Part shown: piece after piece, positions 50,001 to 60,689 of the stretch | How the letters are laid out: each line of letters opens with the position of its first letter | Position numbering within the stretch: the stretch's first letter is position 1 | Source: Allium sativum | Taxonomy: Eukaryota > Streptophyta > Magnoliopsida > Asparagales > Amaryllidaceae | Assembly: GCA_030737875.1 (NCBI GenBank) | Contig: CM060923.1 | Span: forward strand, 175,005,696-175,069,695 | Length of the DNA stretch: 64,000 bases | Direction of reading: 5' to 3' | Notes under the pieces: generated by a model | Database searches by the model: none | The model's input: the letters and a program-made list of their open reading frames with translations, nothing else | Told to the model about the DNA's origin: nothing | Made by a program: the position numbers and the translations under genes

Positions 50001-52869
50001 ATTCCTCCAATCTGTTTTCCCTGCATCCACAGATGTTAAATAACAGAATTAACATTAATTTCATATTAATATGAAATATTAGAATCAATATTTAGCCAAC
50101 GGTTCATAACGGTACCTATAATTTTGACCAATCAATTAGCAAATCATCCAAACGACCATCACACACCATATTCAATAATTTTTATCAATAATAGGTAACC
50201 TTTATAAAATTATAAAATTATAAAATTGGGCAGAGTTAGTGAGTTTACTCACCTTGATCATTAATTGTTAAATAACAATTAACGTCTGTTGATCCGAATC
50301 AGATGTTTAATCTTGACATAAATATAACCGAGCTCCGAATGTCTCTAAACCAGTTCCAACACTTAGCTTGCGTTCGTATTGCGACATGTGGCATTCAATT
50401 CTGTTCACGTACACAATAAATACGGACATTTTAAATAAATAAATAAATGAAAATTTATTTAATTGATTTACTCGTTGGTACTAATCTAATGTCGAAATCC
50501 GCGATTATACGGGATTCTATACAAATGTAAACATATTTAAAGTTTAAACAAATTTTAATTAACCTAATTTAAATAACTAAATTAGCTGACAAATTTCAAG
50601 TGATATAACGTTCTCACCAAGCCAATGCTGGAACCCGACTGAAACAGGTCTATGCATGCGCTTGTCCATCGATTCATGCGCCTACCCTCGCCCACGCATT
50701 CAAATCCATTGTACAAACCTTACTCCTTTCCCTTGACGTCCTTGCACTCAACTCTTCCTGCAAATTCACGTCTCATTTCCTTTTTTTTCCTTTCGTTCGG
50801 GCTATAAATCTTAAAAATGGGCCCAAGGCCACACTTCTTTGAAAAAGACCCGAACCCGCGTTCTCCTCTTATACCCTACAGTGCACTATTTCATCCCAAA
50901 GAAATCCGCCTCCAGTTCCCTTAGAAACCCATGTTGTCTATATTTTTCTTATTCACTTTCTTCCCTCTTCGGTATTTCTCCCTTTTCATGCAACTGTAAA
51001 AGGAAACCCACTACCCTTTTAAATTGTTCCTCCTTCGTTGATATATGCGGACCCGTGTTCATCTCCCCCATTCACGAAAGTAAAAGATCCTGCCCCTTTA
51101 CGTTTCTACTCCATCTTCTCTTCTTATTTTACTCTATAGTATCTTTCCATTTACACGACTTCTCCCTCACATCTCAAGTCTCAACGCAAGCTCCTGGAAC
51201 TCACTTTAACTCCGGCTTCAAATACCCCTACTGGCATCTACAGCCATGCCATTGTGTACCCCAACAATACCCACCAAAAACACTTCACCACTTTGTTTCG
51301 CCAAGTTCTGATGCGACATGCTTCTTATATGTTGTTTCACTGATATTCATACACAGTATACATATCTTTTTATAATAGGTTATTCTTTATTTCTCGTCTG
51401 AGATTATCTTGTAGTGTTGTTGGAAGGAAACACAAATGGCTGTGTATTTATAGCTTCATGACACCGTGATGGCCAAGTATTAGCTTCTATAGCTTTGCAG
51501 ATTAATTAATATGTTATATGGATTTTCAGCGGTATGGGTATGTATTTTCTTTTTCGTTGGACACTGCCTTGATTTGAACTGTCATTGCAGACAATAAATG
51601 GTAGGCACACAACAGAAGATAGTCTGCAGTATTTTATTTCACTTGGAGAAGTAGGTTTTAAAAACCATTGGTTGCAGCGTACGGTTAGAGCTGTAGGTAG
51701 CACAGTACATGGGTTAGGGTTAGAGTTTTCGCTTCACTATTGATGTATTTTTCCTTCTTTTTTGAAAATGATAATACTGCTCATGGGTTTGCAGCTATTA
51801 CATAGGTGGCTGGCGGATTTGATGTTACCCGGCGAATCATTTAGGTGAAAGTATGTTAGCTACAGACCGTGAAGAGCTTTCATTTCTTATTGTGAAGTTT
51901 TCCGGCAGCAATTAAATGTGAAGGAGAAAGTTGAATATGACAAATCACTGTATAACCTAGTGGACATGACAATTCTATGGTGAAAGCTTACATTTAATGT
52001 ATGTCGCAGCTTTCTTGTTTGTTTACAGAGAATGCCTTTTCATGGCCTTTAAAAATCAAGTACCTCTTACTGTTTACTATCGTGTTTATGGTAATTCATG
52101 TGTTACGCCTGTACTCTTATTTGGTTGTAGATGCGTTATTGAGGCTATTTAACGGTAGAGGTCATTTGACAAATTAGTATGTATATAACAATTCCTTTTT
52201 TTAAACAAAAGTGTAACGCTACCCTGCTTATATAATAACGTCGTTCAGTTACAGATGGCTACCGATGAAAATAAAAATATCGTTGTGATGGACGATGTGC
52301 TACGATTCCCAAAATGTAATAATATCGGTAGGTTGACTCATATTTTGAAACCCCAAACTATTGATATAGTGTGCAAAATACTCTAAATAAAAAATTGAGT
52401 ATTTAACTAATTAAAAATTACAGTAAAATTCTAAAAATTAAATTATCACAACGTCTCAAAAGAATCTTGTCTAAATTTGAATCCACTATGCAGTTATTTC
52501 AAATAAATTGTTACGGTCGATGAACGATTCTATAGCGACTATCCGAAAATTTGATTTAGACATATCTTGCAATCTATACGACGAAATCTCCATTTTCCAC
52601 TTCCGTTAGAAAAATATAGTTCAACAGATTTGAACATCTCTCGTTTCGAAGAAATTCGGTTTATAACGGGCCTTGTACACTCAGTTGAAGTTCAGAATGT
52701 TAAATTACGAACTACCTCGATATTACGGGCTCGATTATAATTAATATATATTTTTATACGTTCAACTTTGTTTTTATTAAAAATATATAAATCCACTTAT
52801 ATTACGAATTAAATATTTAAACTGATTTAAATATTCCAATACAAACCGATAAAAATGCAGGACGTTACA
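47029..52869 (-). repeat. 5' LTR of element G
   Basis: Plus-strand bounds are TGTAACGACCC and CAGGACGTTACA, 5841 bp. Very similar to 40474-45727 apart from the extra segment near 49315-49930. The longest antisense frame (50839-51375, 178 codons) is truncated in the partner and has no recognisable domain. Confidence 0.88.
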
Positions 52870-52874
52870 GGTTG

Positions 52875-53060
52875 CGCCTCTACGCAAGTCTATAATTGAA
52901 GTGGGTGGTTGTAGTGATGCAAATAGTAAGAATTTTAAGTGCAAGAGTGAAGCTGTTTTTAATGAACAGGAGATGCAAATTGTTAATGATATCTTTCGAA
53001 GCTGCTCTTCGTATAAAGAAAAATTGTGCATAGCCCCGCTGAAAAAAGTGTGTTGCCAAT
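52875..53060 (+). pseudogene. Unrecognised coding-like frame in CACTA E, right part
   Basis: In-phase continuation of 40161-40473 after G. It encodes a charged segment with Cys residues (GGCSDANSKNF, FNEQEMQIVND) that degrades around 53050. A 24-bp piece of it (starting GAACAGGAGATGCAAATT, at 52968) recurs at 53323 and marks a local duplication. Function unknown. Confidence 0.4.
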
Positions 53061-53064
53061 TGGT

Positions 53065-53245
53065 TATCCATTTGTTTTTCCCATTTATTTCTTATTGCTA
53101 TTTTCCTTTATTCTCTACTGCACTTGTTGGGGCAATAGAATTTTTTTTCCTTGTTGGCAGTAGGTTTTCCATTTTTTTGCCCATTTATTTCTTATTGCTA
53201 TTTCTCTTTATTTTCTATTGTACTTGTTGAAAGGCAACCCAAATT
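53065..53245 (+). repeat. Tandem duplication, about 100 bp, inside CACTA E
   Basis: CCCATTTATTTCTTATTGCT occurs at 53080 and again 100 bp later, each followed by a TTCTCTACTGCACTTGTTG-like stretch. The rest of E from 53246 to 53940 is AT-rich with no supported gene. Confidence 0.7.
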
Positions 53246-53939
53246 TTTTTCTTCTTGTTTGTTCTCCACTGGTTTTCGACCGTGTTGCCTAGGGCAACCC
53301 AACAAATAAAACCGGTCCTATGAACAGGAGATGCAAATTGTTAATATCATTGTAATTTTGTGCTGCTAATCTAGCTGAGTCTTGGATATTAATCTTTACT
53401 TGTAATTCTTTAACCATAAGTGTTTTTCAATGTCATATTATTTCCTTGTTAACGACAAACTAACTCATCGTTTACAAGTAAACAAGTTCATGTCAAGTTA
53501 TTCTATCCTTATATCTCTATTCTTGTATATTCACATTTGCTTTTTATTCTTGTTAGCTTGTGCTTGCAGGTGTAATAGCTTGAAGATTGGGAAGAGTAGA
53601 AGTTTATAATAGAAGAAGAAACGATGGTATAATAATATTAGATAATGTTTATTTATTAGAAATTTATTATGATTATTGTGTTGTGTTATTGTGTAATAAC
53701 TGAAAGTAAAGTAGTCACGAGACCATGTAGAAAACTTCTCATTTAATAAGTGTATGTACTTTTATTAACATATGTAATGAATTCATCTATTTTCTGTAAT
53801 GAAGTTACAAATTCACAAATGGTGTAAACTTGAATTGTTTTTTTTCTTAATGTGAGTAATTATGTTTGTTGTTAGTGAAATAGTGGTTACAGTTATAATA
53901 TTATGAAATCTTTGATTAATAGAAGTTGAGGTATAATTA

Positions 53940-54079
53940 CTTTTAACAGTTGTAAAACAAATTTTAACAACTGCTAGAAACAGTTGTAAAAAAGTTTGAC
54001 TTTCTTATGATTGCCAGCTATAACAGACATATTACAAGTGTTTTTTGTAGTTGTGAAAGGGTACTTTTTTGTTGTAGTG
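53940..54079. mobile_element. Terminus of a second CACTA element inside E
   Basis: 54065-54079 reads TTTTTTGTTGTAGTG, i.e. CACTACAACAAAAAA inverted, a canonical CACTA end. Subterminal CAGTTGT / ACAACTG repeats lie at 53945-54060. No matching left end was found nearby, so it is a truncated element or an older end. Confidence 0.6.
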
Positions 54080-54270
54080 GTACCTATGGCAACACCTGTA
54101 CTGATGTTACCATAGGGTCGCAAAGGTGTTGCCTTTGATTCTAAGGCAACGCGACAAAAGGCAACACGGCAAAAGTGCTGCCATAGATCATTTTTTTGCC
54201 TAAAGCAACACTTTTTGGCACTTCCTTCGTCACTTCTCCGGTGTTACGGTATGCAATCTATGGCCTAGTT
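54080..54270. repeat. Right subterminal and terminal region of CACTA E
   Basis: Several copies of GGCAACAC-like motifs in both orientations plus GTTACCATAG, ending in the right terminal repeat (54253-54270). Confidence 0.65.
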
Positions 54271-55262
54271 TGATATCGTTATTCCAATACGATATTTGTT
54301 ATTTTCTGAATTTAGTACTGAATATAAGTCGACGTGACTTCCATTTAAAATCTTATTTTTAATATCGAACTGGATTTGAGTTTGTTATGAATGGTATCTT
54401 TATTAATATCGTTCTTAAACCCATTTATGAATGGAATAAATCTTTTAATTAAGGTTTGGAGAAAGTTTTCTAGTATTTTTAATTGAATTGGAATTGAATG
54501 GAATTCGATTAATAATAATCGAGATGAGTTTCTATGAAGGAAGACGTTTTCTATTTACGGAATTAAAAGGCTTTGTCGTTATTCCACTTATAGCATTGGT
54601 CGGATATGGAAATTTATATCGATTATAAGTTGTTGAGGTTTATGTGAAGATTCCATATTAATGGAAGATGATTTTGGGTTTATTGCGAGATTTTAAATGA
54701 CATTTGTTCTTTAATCCACGTAAAGGTGAAATAAATTTTTGGAAGTTAATAATCATTAAATAATGATTTTGGGATTAAAACTTAACTAAAGTTTAATGAA
54801 TCTTTAATTAGATTGTAACATAAAAGGAGGCAATTAATTTACAAAATAAGAGAAATGATCGAGATGGGGTATCACTAGTTTTATTTCATGCGATAGTTAT
54901 TTCATGCGATAGTTAAATCTTTAATTAAATTTGAATGTTAAATGGTAATTAAATTTACCAATAACCAGATGGATGTTAAATATAGAGTACACCAGTTTTC
55001 TCCATTAGATGAATAGGTTGGAATTGAGAATAATAAAATAAAAGATTGCTTCGATAAGGCTTGATAATCCCGACTAGTTTTGGACCTTAATTTGTTATAA
55101 TTTGTGAAAAGATAAAATAAAATGTTTTGAAATGATATCCAAAGGAAGATTAAACAATACATTTAGAAGAATTTATCTTAGATAAAATGAATGGGAGTCT
55201 TTCCCCAAAGATATGAATATTTGAATAAAAGAATATTCTAGATTGGAATGAGATTTGTGCTA
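54271..55262 (+). repeat. 3' LTR of element D, segment 3
   Basis: Aligns with about 17477-18461 of the 5' LTR; the TGA target duplication is at its start. Interrupted at 55262 by Sirevirus F. The matching point in the copy at the window's left edge is near base 100. Confidence 0.83.
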
Positions 55263-56278
55263 CGAAAGTGTCTAAGCAGTGGTAGGATCGTATAGTACGG
55301 AGTATAAATATGATAAAGCAGAGTAGTAGCTGTAAGAAAATTCACACAATCGATTTTATACTAGTTCGGACCATTGTCCTACGTCCAGTCCCAGACTCCC
55401 TTCTGGTATTTCACTAACACAAAAACCCTCGCTTCACCCGGAGCAATAGGTTCACAATTATCCGAACAACTGAACGGGATTTCTTGCCTCAACTGCTGAA
55501 GAGGACTTTCACAATACAGAATAATTGATGACTATTTGTGTTTCTGGTAACACAGATATGTCAATTTGAAGTACACCCTTCCTATAGTCTATTTTGATGA
55601 TAAAGTGTAGCTTATGAAAGAATATGGAAGATTGAAATCTTATGTATTTGTAAATAGAGGGCTTTTAGAGATTTAGAAGGCTTTTAGTAAGATAGAAAGA
55701 ATTGGAATGGAATTTGGTGATTGGATCACTTAATCAAGCCTCTATTTATAATATACAAAGAGTTACAACCAATCATGAAGAGATTTGATCAAGAGAGATA
55801 TAAAATAGAAAGTTGTGACTCTTCATTATAAGTTGCATCCCTTCGTATTCAGATGTCTGGATAAGAATTTCAGATGTCTGTTTTGATTTAAAAATAAACA
55901 GCAAGGAAATAGGTTAATTCGGAGCGGATTCAGACGTCTGAATTTTTCAGACCAAACGTCTGAATATTACGTGAATATGAAATTTCTTTCAGCAAACAGA
56001 CGTCTGTATGAAAATTTTCAAAAGCCTGTTTTCTTAAGGAGACTTATTCCTTGCCTATTTTATTGTGAATATATATATAATGTGTATGTGTGTGTAATCA
56101 TCAATGAATACTTTAACAGATAACTCTAAGACTAACAAACTCTTACAACATATATAATCTTCATTTGTGTTCTTGAAACTATTGTCGGATATCTTCCTTC
56201 AAAAAAGAGTTAGTTGATATAGTATATATGCTTATGTATACTTGTCATAGTCAAAATGCTATATAGTGAGATTCAACA
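55263..56278 (-). repeat. 3' LTR of Sirevirus F
   Basis: 1016 bp. In element sense it starts TGTTGAATCTCAC (right end) and ends at CGAAAGTGTC on the plus strand. The other LTR begins TGAAAGTGTC at 63968, so the terminal T has mutated to C here. Carries five palindromic boxes (55850-56006). Confidence 0.87.
55850..56006 (-). promoter_or_regulatory. Palindromic box cluster in Sirevirus LTR
   Basis: CAGATGTCTG 55850-55859 and 55871-55880; CAGACGTCTG 55931-55940; CAAACGTCTG 55953-55962; CAGACGTCTG 55997-56006. These fit the Sirevirus class of symmetric repeated LTR motifs, thought regulatory, but have an ACGT core in place of the CGG-CCG core described for the genus. ACGT is also the bZIP-factor core (family knowledge). 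Confidence 0.8.
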
Positions 56279-56318
56279 TTCTCCCCCTTTTTGACTAATG
56301 ACAACTATATAAGCTCCC
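56242..56318 (-). other. Sirevirus polypurine tracts flanked by an inverted repeat
   Basis: The terminal tract (plus strand TTCTCCCCCTTTTT, 56279-56292) abuts the LTR; a second tract-like CTCCCCC is at 56314-56320. TTGTCATAGTCAAAA (56242-56256, in the LTR) and TTTTGACTAATGACAA (56289-56304) form an inverted repeat around the junction, and ACTATAT-type arms extend it outward. This is a described hallmark of Sireviruses. Confidence 0.82.
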
Positions 56319-56690
56319 CCGTTCAATAAGCATATAACATCACTTGTTTCTTACCTTTTGTCATTTGACCAAAAGGAATACTTATTACACAATTTAAGTA
56401 TTTATGCACAACACACAAACACAACTTAAACAAAGACATATAATAAACAAGCATAACATTCAGACATAACACACCCTAGCACATCATAGATTTTTGTGCC
56501 AAAGATAAACTATAGTACCAAAAATATATTACACGCCATAGTTAATTAAATGTTTTTAACTAAAATATGTAGATAACCATACTAACCAACACTCTGATGT
56601 AGACAAACTTTGGCCAACACTTGTTCTACCGTCTTTGGTAGAACCATGTTCAGAACTAGTATTAGGAACTTCTTCGGTTGAACTTGATGA

Positions 56691-57814
56691 CTAATGAAAC
56701 AGAGCTGGATCATGGGCTTGGCTAGAAGAGGTCCTAATGCAAGATATGTTCTCTAAAATTTTATTCAAAAAACCTTTTATGGAATCAAATTTCTTGTTTG
56801 TTTGTCTTTCAAAACGCTTAAAATCTTTATGAATTCTAGATTGATTGCGTGATAGCATAACTAAGGCTTGCCTGGAGGAAGTATCGGGAGAGATGACTTG
56901 AATTCCTTCTTCTTCTTTATGTCGACGGCGATGAGAAGTCTTGGCTATTAGTGCTTCCGATTGAGATGTTACATATTCAGTCCAAACCTCAAAAGGCATA
57001 TACTCCAAAGTCGCGGGATTAGAATCAATATCAATAAGTTTTAAGGTCTTAGATCCAATTTCCTTGATTCTAAGAGAAGAAGTATCGGGTATTGTTATTT
57101 CACAAGTGGTAAGAATCCGAGTAATATAAGCGCCGTAGTGAATAGTCTTATCCATCCATTCGTCTAGAAAGATCTTTTCCCAATTGATTTGCTTGTTCGA
57201 GTACAGGGGATACAAGGCTTGAAATCACGTTTGTAAACTTTTCCATAACTTCCTTTGTGGGGTTGGATTGTTCGGACTAATATGCGGTTTAATAATTGAG
57301 CTTGTTGTCGAAGACGGGTAGAGGTAAGATCATGCATATTGATGAGATTATCGGAAAGAAACTTGTGCGATATCTCGTCTATTTGAGTCATACCAACTTT
57401 AGTTGTGTTGATATCAAGTCCTTGCCAAACACAACTCAAGATTTGACCTAATCATTGAATTGGAAGAAGAATACGTTTTCCACAAACACAAGACCAAACA
57501 CAATCATTTTTGTTTTGAGGTCTAGTATGATCTAGGTTTAAGTTGGCCAAGAATAATTTTACTAGCAAAGGATATATTTTGACATTATTTGTATTAAAAT
57601 CTACTAGAGATTTGAAGTAATAATGTTTAGCATATTGTAAAAGTCGATAATTAGAAAAAGAATCAAACTTCACAAAGGCACCCTCAAAGAATTTGGAATC
57701 TTTCATTGCCTTGTACCTTGCCTTGGCGGTGTCATCCCAAAGCCATTATTGAATTAATTCGTCGGAGGGAGGGTTGGATTCTTGTTTCCTTATACATTTG
57801 CCTCGATTTGCCAT
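56691..57814 (-). pseudogene. Envelope-like third gene of Sirevirus F (decayed)
   Basis: Frame fragments from an ATG at 57814 (MANRGKCIRKQ) to a stop at 56691, about 370 codons. An early TAA lies near 57749 and at least two frameshifts near 57440 and 57200. Pieces match the plant transposon-protein / envelope-like domain seen after pol in Sireviruses and some other plant retroelements: a LVKLFLANL segment, then a CVCGKRI segment, a RILVRTIQPHKG segment and a HYGAYITRIL segment. The C-terminal third is charged and Ser-rich with RRRHKEEE. I see no clear signal peptide or transmembrane segment. Role unproven even in intact relatives; inactive here. Confidence 0.75.
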
Positions 57815-57972
57815 GATTTTTATGGTAAAAATTTCAAGTTATGAAGTGATTTGGTTTGGGGGCTAGGTTTTATAAGAGGTAAATAGGTGCAATGGTAAAA
57901 AGTGAAGAGGTGAAGAGAAATGATGGTTAGGTAAAAGATGCTGTCCTTTTAAAAAAGGATTTTGTTCAGAAT

Positions 57973-58277
57973 CAGACGTCTGTTTATAAAAAATCAAACG
58001 TCTGATTTTCCTCTAATTTGACCCCGCAGAGAAATAGTATATTTTTGTACATATTCAGACGTCTATTTATTTTGAAGTCAATGTATGTTTATGAGACGTA
58101 AAGAAATTTTAAACATTGATCAGACGTCTGGAAAATTTGGTCAGACGTCTGATTTTGTGAATTCTTGGACAAGCAAGGATTAAGTTCATTTTCATCCCAA
58201 TTTAGACGCCTGTTTTTACAGAGTTAGATGTCTGAATCTGTAGTAGTAATATTATTTTCCCAGATTTCAGACGTCTG
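57973..58277 (-). promoter_or_regulatory. Palindromic box cluster upstream of envelope-like gene
   Basis: Eight copies or near copies: CAGACGTCTG 57973-57982, CAAACGTCTG 57995-58004, CAGACGTCTA 58056-58065, CAGACGTCTG 58121-58130 and 58142-58151, TAGACGCCTG 58203-58212, TAGATGTCTG 58225-58234, CAGACGTCTG 58268-58277. Same box as in the LTR, placed 160-460 bp before the ATG at 57814. Extra boxes near the envelope gene are a described trait of env-bearing Sireviruses. No coding frame here. Confidence 0.85.
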
Positions 58278-58396
58278 TTTAATATAAAAAATATATACTT
58301 TATAAAGTTGAATACAATTTTAGAAACCAGAAAACAAATCTTCTAATAGGTGTTTGTAAATTATCAAATAGCAAGTGAATAAACATGAAGATTATC

Positions 58397-58934
58397 AATC
58401 TTTAGGGAATGGATTCGTTGGTGGAGTTGAGAATCGTTTTCCTTCGTTTGCATTGTAATCTTTGTCCCAAGTATTCAGACTATACGAAGGTCGTCGAGGA
58501 GAGTATGTACAGTACTTCATGGTAGGATTTACTGGATCTTTTTCAGTTGGATAGGATGAAGATGGATCTATAGGATCTGCTGGGACTGATAAAGATTCAG
58601 AGACATCTTTCATCTTTGGACCGCAAAATTTATAAACAATTTTCTCGAGAAGATATAAACGAGTTGCGGTGACCTTTTGCTCAAAGTATAATTCTTTTTG
58701 AAGTGCTATTTGTCTTTTTGATAGTGATGAATGTCATCAATTTTCCTCTTCGTATCAGGTGAAGAAAAAAGAGCACGTTTTGCCATTTGGATCCAATGTA
58801 AATCCAGTGTGATAATTACTCCATCGATATTTTAGTTCATTTCTAGGTGTTGTTCTAGGGAAATGTGGAGTTTTTGTCGACTTATCCATTGAGAAGGTGG
58901 TATTTATTGATGGATTTGAATTTCGGGATGACAT
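58397..58934 (-). pseudogene. Accessory frame between pol and envelope-like gene
   Basis: Broken frames from ATG 58934 (MSSRNSNPSIN) to the stop near 58397. Pieces include MAKRALFSSPDTKRK, a Leu/Lys/Glu-rich stretch that could be a short coiled coil, and a Pro/Ser/Thr-rich tail (58613-58397). It resembles no family I recognise. It may be the degraded start of the third gene or a separate small gene. Decayed. Confidence 0.4.
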
Positions 58935-59309
58935 TTTTGGATTAAGTTTGAATTTGTTAATAAAAAATTGTATTTATTTTTCTGATGCTTATTTTTTTTA
59001 TATAGAGAAAGGCTTTCAAAGTATTTGTGGTCTAAAATGAGTGAATAATTTTAACCAGTAAAAGAGTTTTGCTAAAAACATAACAAGTGGTTAACAATAA
59101 ACAAGTGTATTTGTAAATTTCTGTACTTATTTCATATCGATTTTTATATTCATACGTAATTACTATATAACTAGTTTTATATATCTTTTAAAGATGTAAT
59201 TCCTAATTCACGTCTTAGTTTTATAAAAGTTTGTTCTAATACAGGTTTAGTAAATATGTCTGCAATTTGATTTTCAGTTGAGATATGTTCTAAATTTGTG
59301 ATATTTTTT

Positions 59310-60640
59310 CTATGTTATCACGTAAAAAGTGTGACGAGTGTCAATATGTTTATTTCGTGAATTATTTATAGGATTTTTGGATAAATTTATTACACTAGTG
59401 TTGTCACAATATATTGTTGATTTAGTTAAGCTTACTCCAAAATCACTGAGTGTTTGTTGCATATAGATTACTTGTGCACAAGCTAAAACAACAGACATGT
59501 ATTCCGCTTCACATGTAGAGAGTGATACACAATTTTGTTTCTTACTAAACCAAGATACAAGTGATTTTCCAATAAAATGGCACACACCACTTGTACTTTT
59601 TTTATCCGTTCGAGATCCACCAAAATCAGCATCACTGTAAGATACTAATTCGAATGGAAATTCCTTTGGATAGAAAATACTGAAGTCCTTAGTATTATTA
59701 AGATATCTTAAAATTCGTTTTACTGCTCTTAAATGTGATTCTTTAGGATCTTCTTGGAATCTTGCACACAAATATACACTCATCATTATACCAGGATGGC
59801 TTGCAGTTAAATAAAGTAACTAACCAATCATACTTCTATATATTTTTTATCAACACTTTTTCCTTTCTTATCTCTATCAAGATGAGCTGTAGTACTCATA
59901 GGAGTTGGTTTTCCAGAAGTGTTGTCTAAACCAAAACGTTTAATTAGATTATTATAATATTTTTCTTGACTAATAAAAATACCATTTGAAAATTATTTAA
60001 TTTGTAGTCCTAGAAAGTATGATAATTCTCCCATGTGGGACATTTCAAATTCATTTGTCATAATAGTAATTACATAAATTTTCATTAGTTAAACCAAAAA
60101 TAATATCGTCTACATAAATTTGTACGATTAAAATATATTTATTTGTATTTTTAATAAATAATGTTTGATTTGCATTTCCAATTCGAAAACCCGAATTTAT
60201 TAAGTAACTTTTGAGTCTCCCATACCAAACAGGAGGTGCTTGTTTTAAACTATATAGAGCTTTTTTAAGTTTATAAACATAATCTGGATATTTTTCATGT
60301 ATAAATAATGGTGGTTGTTCTACATATACATTTTCTTTAATAAAACAATTTAAGAAAGAACTTTTAACATCCATTTGATAAAGTTTGAATTTATGAAAAC
60401 ATGTGTATGCTAAAAGTATGCCATAGCTTCTAGTCTTGCTACAGGTGCAAATGTTTCTTCATAATCAATTCCTTCCTCTTGATTATAGCCTTGTGCTACT
60501 AATCTGGCTTTGTTTTTGTAATATTTCCTAGTTCACCAGATTTATTTTTATATTTCCATTTTGTACTAATAACTGATTGATCATTTGGTCGAGGTACTAA
60601 CCCCCAGACATTATTTCATTTGAATTGATTTTATTCCTCT
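59310..60640 (-). pseudogene. pol: Reverse transcriptase and RNase H of Sirevirus F
   Basis: [12 protein letters not shown] near 60560, [21 protein letters not shown] near 60480-60420, MDVKSSFLN and VEQPP from 60374, and YVDD in VQIYVDDIIFG. RNase H (59786-59310): SYSDADFGGSRTDKKSTSG, LSTCEAEYMS, YCDNTSVINLSKNP, and RNKHIDTRH. The catalytic Asp/Glu residues of RNase H look present. RT and RNase H are split by stops and shifts around 59800-60050. Copia-type order, downstream of integrase. Confidence 0.88.
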
Positions 60641-60689
60641 TGCATAGCTGTTATCCAATAATCATCCTTAGAGGCTTGTTTAGGATTTC

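Larger units (their letters stand above)
40474..52869 (-). mobile_element. Element G: giant-LTR non-autonomous gypsy-like retrotransposon
   Basis: Minus-strand element with LTRs of 5254 and 5841 bp around a 1301 bp interior without coding domains. Perfect 5-bp duplication GGTTG flanks it (40469-40473 and 52870-52874). Primer site and a chromovirus-style polypurine block are present. LTR blocks around GGACTGGTGTGAG and CTCTGGGTCAGTCATGG match D in reverse, so G and D are related families with the same architecture. Inserted inside CACTA E. Confidence 0.88.
38322..54270. mobile_element. Element E: CACTA (En/Spm-type) transposon, interrupted by G
   Basis: The left end CACTACGCCATAGATGGC and the right end GCAATCTATGGCCTAGTT (inverted: AACTAGGCCATAGATTGC) form imperfect terminal inverted repeats. 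The terminal base at the right has mutated from the expected G. Flanking TGA (38319-38321 and 54271-54273) is the 3-bp duplication typical of CACTA elements. Subterminal zones carry repeated GTTACCATAG and GGCAACAC or its complement on both sides. Without G the element is about 3.55 kb; no TNP2-type transposase was recognised, so it is non-autonomous, with unidentified gene-like fragments. Confidence 0.82.
14534..55262 (+). mobile_element. Element D: giant-LTR non-autonomous retrotransposon, nested insertions
   Basis: 5' LTR 14534-20169, primer site, 1.26 kb interior, polypurine tract, and a 3' LTR in three visible pieces (21433-22185, 36168-38321, 54271-55262). The last 1.7 kb of the 3' LTR lies beyond the Sirevirus at the right, outside the window. 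No gag or pol was found, so D resembles a LARD-type derivative but with the size in the LTRs instead of the interior. A block near the LTR 3' end (around GACTGACTC) is shared with G and, more distantly, A, B and C, suggesting a common gypsy ancestor. The right target duplication cannot be checked. Confidence 0.8.

Noticed and set aside
50839..51375. 178-codon plus-strand frame
   Set aside because: It is antisense to element G. Its counterpart in the other LTR (43726-44088) is shorter, there is no recognisable domain, and duplication is explained by the LTR pair.
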